Source of the DNA: DATHTK01 sp035463295
Lineage (GTDB): Bacteria > Actinomycetota > Rubrobacteria > Rubrobacterales > Rubrobacteraceae
Reading direction: 5' to 3'
Length of the DNA: 28,693 bases
Assembly (NCBI GenBank): GCA_035463295.1
Contig: DATHTK010000017.1
Coordinates: 1 to 28,693, forward strand
Below the pieces are notes generated by a model. The model saw only the letters and a list, made by a program, of their open reading frames with translations. It did no database searches and was not told the DNA's origin. Below are positions 22,217 to 28,693 of this stretch, in pieces. Position 1 is the stretch's first letter; each line of letters begins with the position of its first letter. The translations under genes and the position numbers were made by a program.

Positions 22217-23493
22217 CTCTTCCTCAAAAACCCTTCGTAGTTGCGCATCATCAGTTGACTCTCGAGCTGGCGTACCGTGTCCAGCGAGACGCCGACCACG
22301 ATCAACATCGAGGTGCCCCCGAGAAAGATCGAGTCCGGCAGACCAAGCAGCGGTGTGATCATGTACGGCAACACCGCTACCGCGGCCAGGAAGAACGCCC
22401 CGAAGAGCGTGATCCTGGTGAGGACGTTGTTCAGGTACACAGCCGTCGGCTGCCCCGGACGGATGCCGGGGACGTAGCCGCCGCTCTTCTTCAGGTTATC
22501 GGCGTGCTCGACCGGGTTGAACTGTACCGCCGTGTAGAAGTACGTGAACATCACGATCAGCACCGCGAAGAGGATCAGGTACGGCGCGTTCCCCGGCGAG
22601 AAGAACTGGGCGAGACGCCCGAGGATCGAGTCCTGGTTACCGCCGGCGAACTGCGCGAGCACGACCGGGAAGATCAAGAGCGAGGAGGCGAAGATGATCG
22701 GAATAACCCCGGCCATGTTGACCTTGAGCGGCAGGTAGGTCGTGCCGCCCTGGGTCATGCGCCGGCCGACCTGCCGCTTGGCGTAGGTGATCGGTATGCG
22801 CCGTTGTCCCTCGTTAACGAAGACGATCGCGGAGATCACGAGCAGCGCGATGAGGCCCAGGATTACCATAGGCAGGATCTCACCGTTCTCGAAGAGCGTC
22901 CGGATGGCCCTCGGCGCCTGGGAGAGGATCGAGGCCGTGATGATAAGGGAGATGCCGTTCCCGAGACCGTGCTGGCTGATGAGCTCGCCGAGCCACATGG
23001 TGAGCATCACGCCGGTGGTCAGCGTGATTACGACGAGGAAGAAGTCGATCGGGCTCGCCCCGGCGAGCACCCCGCCGGCCTGCGCCGACCGGAAGAAGAA
23101 CACCATCGCGATCGACTGGATCAGGGCCAGCACGAGCGTGAAGTAGCGCGTGTACTGCGTGATCTTCGCCTGCCCCTGCTCACCCTCCTTCGCCAGCTCC
23201 TGCAAGCGCGGTATGGCGACCGTCATCAGCTGCATGGTGATCGCCGCGGTGATGTAGGGCATGATCCCGAGCGAGAACACGGAGAGGTTGTTGAAGGCCC
23301 CGCCCGTGAAGACCCCGAACAGGCCGGTTATGGCATTCTGCCCGGTCTGGAGGCCCGTAGCCAGAGTCTCGCGGTCGATACCCGGCAGCGGGACGTACGC
23401 CCCGAGCCGGTAGAGCGCGATCATCATCGCCGTGAACATCAGCCGCTGCCTGAGCTCCGGAACCTTCCAGGCGTTCGCTAGGGATCCCAACAT
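22213..23493 (-). CDS. secY: Protein translocase subunit SecY
   Basis: A 426-residue integral membrane protein forming the Sec protein-conducting channel with SecE and SecG. Around ten hydrophobic segments are evident. Conserved pieces include RLGAYVPLPGID near the N-terminus, the plug region with GGAFNNLSVFSLGIMPYI, GLGNGISLIITASI in the middle, and YAKRQVGRRMTQGGTTYLPL and KSGGYVPGIRPGQPT in the cytosolic loops that bind SecA and the ribosome. It starts one base after rplO and is followed by adk with a 4-bp overlap. Confidence 0.98.
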   Translation of the reverse strand: MLGSLANAWKVPELRQRLMFTAMMIALYRLGAYVPLPGIDRETLATGLQTGQNAITGLFGVFTGGAFNNLSVFSLGIMPYITAAITMQLMTVAIPRLQELAKEGEQGQAKITQYTRYFTLVLALIQSIAMVFFFRSAQAGGVLAGASPIDFFLVVITLTTGVMLTMWLGELISQHGLGNGISLIITASILSQAPRAIRTLFENGEILPMVILGLIALLVISAIVFVNEGQRRIPITYAKRQVGRRMTQGGTTYLPLKVNMAGVIPIIFASSLLIFPVVLAQFAGGNQDSILGRLAQFFSPGNAPYLILFAVLIVMFTYFYTAVQFNPVEHADNLKKSGGYVPGIRPGQPTAVYLNNVLTRITLFGAFFLAAVAVLPYMITPLLGLPDSIFLGGTSMLIVVGVSLDTVRQLESQLMMRNYEGFLRKR

Positions 23494-23494
23494 C

Positions 23495-23956
23495 TTATCG
23501 CTCCAGTACCTCTACGCTCCCGCCGGCCGCCTCGATCTTCTCCCGCGCCGACCGCGAGAAGGCGTGCGCCCTCACCGTGACGGCGCGCCCGATGTCCCCG
23601 TCGCCCAGTATCTTGACGAGCCCGGCCTTTTTCCTTACGAGCCCCGCTTCGCGCAGCTCATCCGGGCCTATCGTATCACCGGTGATGTCCCCGAGTTCCC
23701 CGAGGTTGACCGGAGCATACACGACCGGGCGGGCGACGGTGTGACGGCCCCTTGCCTCGCCCTTGAGGCGCGGCAACCGCCGCTGCAGCGGCATCTGGCC
23801 GCCCTCGTAGGTCGAGTGCGCCGTCGCGCCCGAGCGGGCGCCGGCGCCCTTGTGCCCGCGCCCGGAGGTCTTCCCGTATCCGCTGCCCGTGCCGCGCCCG
23901 ACGCGTTTGCGCGCCTTCTTCGAGCCGGGTGCACCCTTCAGCTCGTTCAACCTCAC
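23495..23956 (-). CDS. rplO: 50S ribosomal protein L15
   Basis: A 153-residue large-subunit protein. The N-terminal Gly/Lys/Arg-rich tail (KKARKRVGRGTGSGYGKTSG, then RGHKGAGARSG) and EGGQMPLQRRLPRLKG are the family's hallmark, followed by the globular L15/L18e fold to AGGSVEVLE. The start is GTG, overlapping the rpmD stop by four bases. It lies directly before secY, as in nearly all bacteria. Confidence 0.98.
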   Translation of the reverse strand: MRLNELKGAPGSKKARKRVGRGTGSGYGKTSGRGHKGAGARSGATAHSTYEGGQMPLQRRLPRLKGEARGRHTVARPVVYAPVNLGELGDITGDTIGPDELREAGLVRKKAGLVKILGDGDIGRAVTVRAHAFSRSAREKIEAAGGSVEVLER

Positions 23957-24138
23957 CCGTCTACCTCCTCGACGCTAACGAGGTGCCTGACCTTGTGGAT
24001 CATACCCCTGATCTGGGGTGTGTCCTCGTGCACACGCTCGTCACGGATACGCTTGAGCCCGAGGGCACGCACGGTCCGCTTGTGGTCCCCCTTGGACCCG
24101 ATAACGCTCTTTACCTGCCTGACCTTGAGCTGGCTCAT
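23953..24138 (-). CDS. rpmD: 50S ribosomal protein L30
   Basis: A 61-residue protein with the complete L30 fold: LKVRQVKSVIGSKGDHKRTV, the LGLKRIRDERVHEDTPQIRG turn and MIHKVRHLVSVEEV. ATG start in an ATGA overlap with rpsE; GTGA overlap with rplO. Confidence 0.97.
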   Translation of the reverse strand: MSQLKVRQVKSVIGSKGDHKRTVRALGLKRIRDERVHEDTPQIRGMIHKVRHLVSVEEVDG

Positions 24139-24743
24139 AGCGTTATCTTCACCCCCCGGGCCTTCTCGATCTGGTCCTTGGTCCGGAGCTGCTTGAGCCC
24201 GTCGACCGTGGCCTGCACCAGGTTTACCGAGGTCGTCGAACCGAGCGCCTTGGTGAGAACGTCCTTGATCCCGGCGAGCTCCAGGACCGCCCGGACGCCG
24301 CCGCCGGCTATAACCCCGGTACCCTCGGAGGCGGGCTTGAGCATCACCTCGGAGCTCTCGAACTTGCCCAGCACCTCGTGCGGGATCGTCGTGTTGCGCA
24401 TCGGCACGTGGAACATATTGGCTTTGGCGCGATCCTGGCCCTTGCCGATGGCCGCGGGGACGGTGTTCGCCTTGCCCAGACCCACGCCTACCCGCCCGCT
24501 GCCGTCGCCGACGACGACGAGCGCGCTGAAGTTGAAGCGCCGGCCGCCCTTGACGACCTTGGCGACGCGCCGGATCTCGACGACGCGGTCCTGGAACTCG
24601 CTGTCGCGCCCGCCTCCGCCGCGAGGCCCGCGGCCCCGCTGCCCGCCCCGCTCGCGCGCGGTTCCCCCTCCTCCGCGGGGGTTGCCGCCGGTCGCGCCGG
24701 AGGGCCCCTGTCCCCTGCTCTGACTACTCCTGGGTCGTCCCAA
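24135..24743 (-). CDS. rpsE: 30S ribosomal protein S5 with Gly/Arg-rich N-terminal extension
   Basis: A 202-residue protein that controls decoding fidelity. The S5 domain begins at about residue 47 (SEFQDRVVEIRRVAKVVKGG) and continues with GRRFNFSALVVVGDGSGRVG and IGKGQDRAKANMF; the C-terminal domain has GVRAVLELAGIKDVLTKALG. The first 46 residues are low-complexity Gly, Arg and Ser (GGNPRGGGGTARERGGQRGR), as in other actinobacterial S5 proteins. The start is TTG with GGAGG six bases upstream, and the extension is uninterrupted, so I accept it. Confidence 0.96.
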   Translation of the reverse strand: MGRPRSSQSRGQGPSGATGGNPRGGGGTARERGGQRGRGPRGGGGRDSEFQDRVVEIRRVAKVVKGGRRFNFSALVVVGDGSGRVGVGLGKANTVPAAIGKGQDRAKANMFHVPMRNTTIPHEVLGKFESSEVMLKPASEGTGVIAGGGVRAVLELAGIKDVLTKALGSTTSVNLVQATVDGLKQLRTKDQIEKARGVKITL

Positions 24744-24761
24744 AACGATCCTCCAAATCCT

Positions 24762-25109
24762 CTAGAGCTTCAGGCCGCCCTCGCGAGCGCCCTCCGCGAG
24801 CGCCGCGATGCGGCCGTGGTACTTGTTGCCGCCCCGGTCGAAGACAACCTCCTCGATTCCGGCGTCGGCCGCCTTCCGGGCGACGAGCTCGCCGACCTTG
24901 CGGGCGGCCTCCTTGCGAGAAGCCTCCCCTACCTCGCGGGAGTCAGCGGCCACGATGGTGCGGCCCCGCTCGTCGTCTATGAGCTGAGCGTAGATGTGAA
25001 CGTTCGAGCGGTACACCGAGAGCCGCGGACGCTCGGGCGTCCCGAAGATCTTGCGCCGGACGCGCTTGCGCCGCTTCTCCCTGTGAGCTCTTTTCTGCAG
25101 AACTGCCAT
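24762..25109 (-). CDS. rplR: 50S ribosomal protein L18
   Basis: A 115-residue 5S rRNA-binding protein with a basic N-terminal tail (KRAHREKRRKRVRRKI), the GTPERPRLSVYRSNVHIYAQ strand and the C-terminal VVFDRGGNKYHGRIAALAEG loop. It lies between rplF (22 bases) and rpsE (18 bases), the invariant order. Confidence 0.98.
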   Translation of the reverse strand: MAVLQKRAHREKRRKRVRRKIFGTPERPRLSVYRSNVHIYAQLIDDERGRTIVAADSREVGEASRKEAARKVGELVARKAADAGIEEVVFDRGGNKYHGRIAALAEGAREGGLKL

Positions 25110-25131
25110 TAGAGACCTCCCAAAAACCGTA

Positions 25132-25665
25132 CTAGCCGGCCTTGCCGACCTTGCGTCGGATCTGCTCGTCGCTGTAGCGGATACCCTTGCCCTTGTACGG
25201 CTCGGGGGGTCTGACCCGCCGGATCTCCGCCGCCATCTGGCCGACCTGCTGCTTGTCTATGCCGCGCACGACGATGGTGGTCGGGTTCGGCACCTCGAAC
25301 TCGACGCCCTCGCGCGGTGCGATCGCGACGGGGTGCGAGAACCCGACCTGCAAGTTCACATCGCGCCCCTGCAGCGCCGCCCGGTAGCCGACGCCCGCGA
25401 TCTGCAGGGTCTTCGTAAAGCCCTCCGTTACGCCGGTGACGGCGTTCTGCATGAGGCTCCTGGTCAGCCCGTGCATCGCCTTGTGCTCGGGGGCGTCGGA
25501 GGCTCTTGTCAGGACCAGGCTCCCGTCCTCCTGCCGGACCTCGACACCGCTCCCGACCGGCACCGTCAGCTCGCCCTTCGGCCCCGTGACCTTCACGCTC
25601 CGGTCCGCGACCTCGACGTTCACGCCGCCGGGGACCTCGACCGGGGATTTACCGATACGTGACAT
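25132..25665 (-). CDS. rplF: 50S ribosomal protein L6
   Basis: A 177-residue, two-domain large-subunit protein near the sarcin-ricin loop. MSRIGKSPVEVPGGVNVEV starts the first domain; LQIAGVGYRAALQGRDVNL and FSHPV follow, and the second domain ends in the invariant RRPEPYKGKGIRY-like block, here RVRPPEPYKGKGIRYSDE. Family length is normal. Confidence 0.98.
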   Translation of the reverse strand: MSRIGKSPVEVPGGVNVEVADRSVKVTGPKGELTVPVGSGVEVRQEDGSLVLTRASDAPEHKAMHGLTRSLMQNAVTGVTEGFTKTLQIAGVGYRAALQGRDVNLQVGFSHPVAIAPREGVEFEVPNPTTIVVRGIDKQQVGQMAAEIRRVRPPEPYKGKGIRYSDEQIRRKVGKAG

Positions 25666-25679
25666 TCAGTCTCTCCTCC

Positions 25680-26078
25680 CTAGTACACGAAGCAGAGGAC
25701 CTCGCCGCCGATGCCGGCTCTGCGAGCCGCGTGGTCGGTGAGGATGCCCTGCGAGGTCGAGAGGATCGCCACCCCGAGCCCGTCGAGGACGCGGGGGATG
25801 TTCGTCTGCTTGCGGTAGACGCGGCGTCCCGGACGGCTCATCCGCCTCAGACCCGTTATGCCGCGCCGACCGTCGGGGCCGTACTTCAGCTCAACGACGA
25901 GCCTCTTCTCCACCCCCGAGCCCTTCTCGGAGACGTCGTTTACGTAGCCTTCTTCCTTCAGGATGCGGGCTATCTCGGCCTTCACTCTCGAGTGCGGGAT
26001 CTCGACGACCTCGTGCTTCGCCATCTGCGCGTTGCGGATGCGGGTCAGGAAATCCGCTATAGGATCGTTAACCGCCAT
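25680..26078 (-). CDS. rpsH: 30S ribosomal protein S8
   Basis: A 132-residue central-domain 16S rRNA-binding protein, in E. coli the translational regulator of the spc operon. DPIADFLTRIRNAQMAKHEV and the C-terminal GLGVAILSTSQGILTDHAAR with GGEVLCFVY are diagnostic. It follows rpsZ by six bases. Confidence 0.98.
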   Translation of the reverse strand: MAVNDPIADFLTRIRNAQMAKHEVVEIPHSRVKAEIARILKEEGYVNDVSEKGSGVEKRLVVELKYGPDGRRGITGLRRMSRPGRRVYRKQTNIPRVLDGLGVAILSTSQGILTDHAARRAGIGGEVLCFVY

Positions 26079-26084
26079 AGTTCT

Positions 26085-26270
26085 CTACCAACTCGCTTTC
26101 GTTACGCCCGGGACCTTGCCCTCGTGCGCCAGCTCCCGCAGGCAGATCCTGCAGAGACCGAACTTCCGGTAGTAGCCGCGCGCCCGGCCGCACCGCTGGC
26201 ACCGGCTGTACTCCCGTACCCCGAATTTCTGCTTTTTCTGCTGCTTTACGAGCAGTGCCTTTCTCGTCAT
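26085..26270 (-). CDS. rpsZ: 30S ribosomal protein S14, zinc-binding (type Z)
   Basis: A 61-residue short S14. The zinc ribbon is complete: Cys24 and Cys27 (CQRC), then Cys40 and Cys43 (CRIC). It ends with the invariant ELAHEGKVPGVTKASW. This is the zinc-dependent paralogue that sits in the spc operon; a longer cysteine-free paralogue, if there is one, is not in the window. Confidence 0.98.
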   Translation of the reverse strand: MTRKALLVKQQKKQKFGVREYSRCQRCGRARGYYRKFGLCRICLRELAHEGKVPGVTKASW

Positions 26271-26280
26271 ACCCTACCTC

Positions 26281-26823
26281 TCAGCTATCCCTAAAGGGCA
26301 TCCCGAGCAAGCGCAGGAGCTCCCGCGCCTCCTCGTCGCTCTCCGTCGTCGTCACCACCGCGACGTCGAGGCCGCGGGTTGCGTCTATGGAATCGTAGGA
26401 GATCTCCGGGAAGATCAACTGTTCCCTCAAGCCCAGAGCATAATTACCCCGTCCGTCGAAGGCATTGGGGCTGATCCCCCGGAAGTCCCTCACCCTCGGA
26501 AGGGCCACCGAGACCAGGCGGTCGAGGAACTCCCACATGCGCTCCCCGCGCAGCGTGACCCTCGCGCCGACCGGCATGCCCTCCCGGATCTTGAACCCGG
26601 CGATGCTCTTGCGTGCCCGCCGCAGTTGCGGCTTCTGGCCGGTGATCTTCGCCAGATCCTCCATCGCGCCGTCCATCGCGCGGCTGTTCTGAGACGCCTC
26701 GCCCACACCCATGTTCACCACGATCTTCTCGAGGCGCGGTATCCGCATTGGGTTCTCGATGCCGAACTGCTCTTTGAGCGCCGGCGCGATCTCCTCTCTG
26801 TACCTGTCTTGCAGCCTAGCCAT
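26281..26823 (-). CDS. rplE: 50S ribosomal protein L5
   Basis: A 180-residue central-protuberance protein that binds 5S rRNA and contacts S13. NPMRIPRLEKIVVNMGVGEA, GQKPQLRRARKSIAGFKIREG and DFRGISPNAFDGRGNYALGL are complete, with the C-terminal VVTTTESDEEARELLRLLGMPF. It overlaps rplX by eight bases. Confidence 0.98.
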   Translation of the reverse strand: MARLQDRYREEIAPALKEQFGIENPMRIPRLEKIVVNMGVGEASQNSRAMDGAMEDLAKITGQKPQLRRARKSIAGFKIREGMPVGARVTLRGERMWEFLDRLVSVALPRVRDFRGISPNAFDGRGNYALGLREQLIFPEISYDSIDATRGLDVAVVTTTESDEEARELLRLLGMPFRDS

Positions 26824-27133
26824 CGATGTCCTTCCCGGTCTTCCTGGAGACGCGGATCTTCTCCCCCGCGTCCGTGAAGCGGTAGCAGATCTTCGTCGGC
26901 TCCCCGGCGTCGGGGTCGACCAGCATCACGTTCGAGACGTGTATGGGGGCCTCGAAAGTGTAGAGCCCCTGCTGGTTGTTCTGGGTCGGTCGGGCGTGGC
27001 GCGTGCGGACGTTGACGCCGCTCACCACTACCCTGTCCTCCCGCGGGATGACCCGCTCGACCTCGCCCCGCTTGCCTTTTTCCTTGCCGGAGACCACCTG
27101 GACGGTGTCTCCTTTCTTTATCTTGAGACCCAT
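26816..27133 (-). CDS. rplX: 50S ribosomal protein L24
   Basis: A 105-residue assembly-initiator protein. The KOW motif spans KIKKGDTVQVVSGKEKGKRG, followed by VERVIPREDRVVVSGVNVRT and the C-terminal zinc-free domain with EAPIHVSNVMLVDP. It lies between rplN (6 bases) and rplE. Confidence 0.97.
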   Translation of the reverse strand: MGLKIKKGDTVQVVSGKEKGKRGEVERVIPREDRVVVSGVNVRTRHARPTQNNQQGLYTFEAPIHVSNVMLVDPDAGEPTKICYRFTDAGEKIRVSRKTGKDIDG

Positions 27134-27139
27134 GAGTAC

Positions 27140-27508
27140 CTACAACACCTCCGGGGCCAGCGAGATGATCCTCGTGTAGCCCTTGTCCCTGAGCTCGCGG
27201 GCGACGGGACCGAAGATCCGGGTCCCGCGCGGGACGCCGTCGTTATTTATGACGACGCCAGCGTTCTCCCCGAACCGGATGTACGATCCGTCGTCGCGGC
27301 GCGTCTCTTTCTTGGTGCGCACCACGACGGCCCGCACGACCTCGCCCTTTTTCACGCCGCCGCCCGGGGTCGCCTCCTTGACGGTGGCCACCACGACGTC
27401 GCCGACGCCCGCGGTGCGTCGCTTGCTGCCGCCGAGCACGCGGATGGTCAGGAGGCTCCGCGCCCCCGAGTTGTCCGCGACCCTCAGGCGTGTTTCCTGC
27501 TGTATCAC
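27140..27508 (-). CDS. rplN: 50S ribosomal protein L14
   Basis: A 122-residue protein at the subunit interface. VIQQETRLRVADNSGARSLL is the standard start, and GDVVVATVKEATPGGGVKKG and FGPVARELRDKGYTRIISLA finish the fold. The frame is open to 27544, but the extra 12 residues overlap rpsQ and precede the conserved first residue; the GTG at 27508 shares one base with the rpsQ stop and gives the family's normal length. Confidence 0.98.
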   Translation of the reverse strand: MIQQETRLRVADNSGARSLLTIRVLGGSKRRTAGVGDVVVATVKEATPGGGVKKGEVVRAVVVRTKKETRRDDGSYIRFGENAGVVINNDGVPRGTRIFGPVARELRDKGYTRIISLAPEVL

Positions 27509-27933
27509 TACTCGGCCCTCGAGACTATGTTCGCCAGCCGCCACCGCTTGCGCGCCGAGAGCGGCCGGGTCTCGATGATCCTGACCGTATCCCCCACGCG
27601 CGCCTCGTTCCCCTCGTCGTGCGCCAGGAACTTCTTGGAGCGCCGGAGGCGCTTCTTGTAGAGGGGGTGCCTGACAAGCGTCTCGACCGCGACGGTCACG
27701 GTCTTCTCCGAGCGGTCGGAGACGACCATCCCGACCCGCTCTTTGCGCCTGTTTCGCTCGGTGTCGGTCTGGATCTGGCCCTCGTCCTGGTCGAGCGCCG
27801 GTCCTTTGGCCGGACCGAGGTCCAGACCCGCCTCGACGGTCTCGCCAGCTTCGCTCGCCTCGACGAGGTCCTGCGGCGTCTCCGCCGGGGCCTCCTCGGG
27901 TGCCTGATGCTCCCTGTTTCTCTCCTCTGCCAC
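27508..27933 (-). CDS. rpsQ: 30S ribosomal protein S17 with long acidic N-terminal extension
   Basis: A 141-residue protein, while ordinary S17 has 80-90. The conserved OB-fold part begins near residue 60 (NRRKERVGMVVSDRSEKTVT) and contains RHPLYKKRLRRSKKFLAHDE and VGDTVRIIETRPLSARKRWR. The first 58 residues are rich in Glu, Ala, Pro and Asp (for example HQAPEEAPAETPQDL) and are predicted to be disordered. The GTG start has AGGGAG upstream and lies three bases after rpmC; no start codon nearer the conserved part has comparable context, so the extension is probably real. Confidence 0.93.
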   Translation of the reverse strand: MAEERNREHQAPEEAPAETPQDLVEASEAGETVEAGLDLGPAKGPALDQDEGQIQTDTERNRRKERVGMVVSDRSEKTVTVAVETLVRHPLYKKRLRRSKKFLAHDEGNEARVGDTVRIIETRPLSARKRWRLANIVSRAE

Positions 27934-27936
27934 TGC

Positions 27937-28131
27937 CTACTCTCCCTGCCTCTTCTGTGTCAGGGCGGTGAGGATCCGGGCGATATTCTTCCGGACCTCT
28001 TTCAGCTGCCCCGTATTCTCCAACTGTCCCGTAGCGTGCTGGAAGCGGAGGTTGAAGAGCTCGCGCCGGGTCTCGGCCAGGCGCCGTTCGAGCTCCTCCA
28101 CGTCCAGCTCGCGAACCTCGGCAGCCTTCAT
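27937..28131 (-). CDS. rpmC: 50S ribosomal protein L29
   Basis: A 64-residue two-helix protein at the exit tunnel. MKAAEVRELDVEELERRLAE and RRELFNLRFQHATGQLENTG with VRKNIARILTAL match the family throughout. The ATG directly abuts the rplP stop. Confidence 0.97.
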   Translation of the reverse strand: MKAAEVRELDVEELERRLAETRRELFNLRFQHATGQLENTGQLKEVRKNIARILTALTQKRQGE

Positions 28132-28548
28132 CTACTGACCACCCCCGCGCACCAGAAAGCGGCTCTTTATCGGGAGCTTCTGGGCGGCGAGCATCATAGC
28201 CTCGCGCGCCAGCTCCTCGTTCACGCCGCTCATCTCGAACATGACGCGCCCGGGCTTGACGACCGCCACGTAGGACTCCGGGCTCCCCTTGCCGCTCCCC
28301 ATACGGGTCTCGGCGGGCTTCTTCGTCACCGGCTTGTGAGGGAAGATGTTGATCCAGACCTTCCCGCCGCGCTTGATCTTGCGCGTCATCGCGATACGGG
28401 CCGCCTCTATCTGGCGGTTGGTTATCCAGGCCGGCTCCAGCGCCTGCAGCCCGTACTCGCCGAACTGCACCTCGGTGCCGCCCTTGGCCTGCCCCCGCAT
28501 CCGGCCCCGGTGGGGCTTCCGGTACTTGAGCTTCTTCGGTACCAGCAT
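28132..28548 (-). CDS. rplP: 50S ribosomal protein L16
   Basis: A 138-residue protein that helps position A-site tRNA. MLVPKKLKYRKPHRGRMRGQ, GEYGLQALEPAWITNRQIEA with ARIAMTRKIKRGGKVWI, and PVTKKPAETRMGSGKGSPE are the family's conserved blocks; the C-terminus GGGQ is normal. It starts three bases after rpsC. Confidence 0.98.
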   Translation of the reverse strand: MLVPKKLKYRKPHRGRMRGQAKGGTEVQFGEYGLQALEPAWITNRQIEAARIAMTRKIKRGGKVWINIFPHKPVTKKPAETRMGSGKGSPESYVAVVKPGRVMFEMSGVNEELAREAMMLAAQKLPIKSRFLVRGGGQ

Positions 28549-28551
28549 CTC

Positions 28552-28693
28552 CTACCTCTCACCGTCCTCGTGGACGCCGTGGTTGATCCAGACCTTGACC
28601 CCGATCTGGCCCATCTGCGTCTTGGCCTCCTTGAAGCCGTAATCTATGTCGGCATCCAGGGTGTGCAACGGCACTCGCCCTTCGGAGATGGTC
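28552..28693 (-). CDS. rpsC: 30S ribosomal protein S3, C-terminal fragment (window edge)
   Basis: Only the last 46 or so residues are present. They read EGRVPLHTLDADIDYGFKEA then TQMGQIGVKVWINHG, the C-terminal domain of S3 that forms part of the mRNA entry channel, and stop with HEDGER. The gene continues past base 28693. It precedes rplP by three bases, the standard S10-operon order. Confidence 0.95.
   Translation of the reverse strand, partial: TISEGRVPLHTLDADIDYGFKEAKTQMGQIGVKVWINHGVHEDGER

Overview
The window is about 28.7 kb of GC-rich bacterial chromosome, and every gene I can support lies on the minus strand. The S10/spc/alpha ribosomal-protein order, its continuation into ecfA1-ecfA2-ecfT-truA and rplM-rpsI, the frequent GTG/TTG starts, a zinc-type S14 and an S5 with a Gly/Arg-rich N-terminus suggest a deep-branching high-GC actinobacterium; Rubrobacter or a relative is my best guess (inference from gene content and style, not a database match).

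Reading in the direction of transcription (high to low coordinates). (1) 28693-20822: end of the S10 operon and the spc operon (rpsC fragment, rplP, rpmC, rpsQ, rplN, rplX, rplE, rpsZ, rpsH, rplF, rplR, rpsE, rpmD, rplO, secY, adk, map). (2) 20726-17618: the alpha-operon block (infA, rpmJ, rpsM, rpsK, rpsD, rpoA, rplQ). (3) 17502-13704: the shared energising module of an ECF vitamin/metal transporter (ecfA1, ecfA2, ecfT), then truA and an O-methyltransferase-like gene, joined by 4-14 bp overlaps. (4) 13624-12799: rplM-rpsI behind its own likely promoter. (5) 12715-6342: after a strong hairpin, glmM, a DUF429 gene and a small MOSC-like gene lead into hisF-hisIE-trpE and an LLM-type flavin/F420 oxidoreductase. 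(6) 6140-381: plsY, a fatty acyl-CoA reductase fused to a HAD hydrolase, a zinc alcohol dehydrogenase and a LarA-like protein, which look like a lipid or hydroxy-acid module. (7) 311-1: the N-terminal part of a frameshifted IS630-family transposase, cut by the window edge.

Most of the window is conserved housekeeping DNA. The parts worth a second look are: two related perfect GC palindromes 0.6 kb apart, one coding for the RpoA interdomain linker and one at the rplQ-ecfA1 junction, where ecfA1 has no ATG/GTG/TTG start for its conserved first strand; the PlsY / reductase-HAD / ADH / LarA-like cluster; a long acidic N-terminal extension on S17; a possible near-leaderless plsY promoter overlapping a dyad; and a short MOSC-like protein coupled to a DUF429 gene. 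I saw no tRNA, rRNA, CRISPR array, phage gene or defence system.
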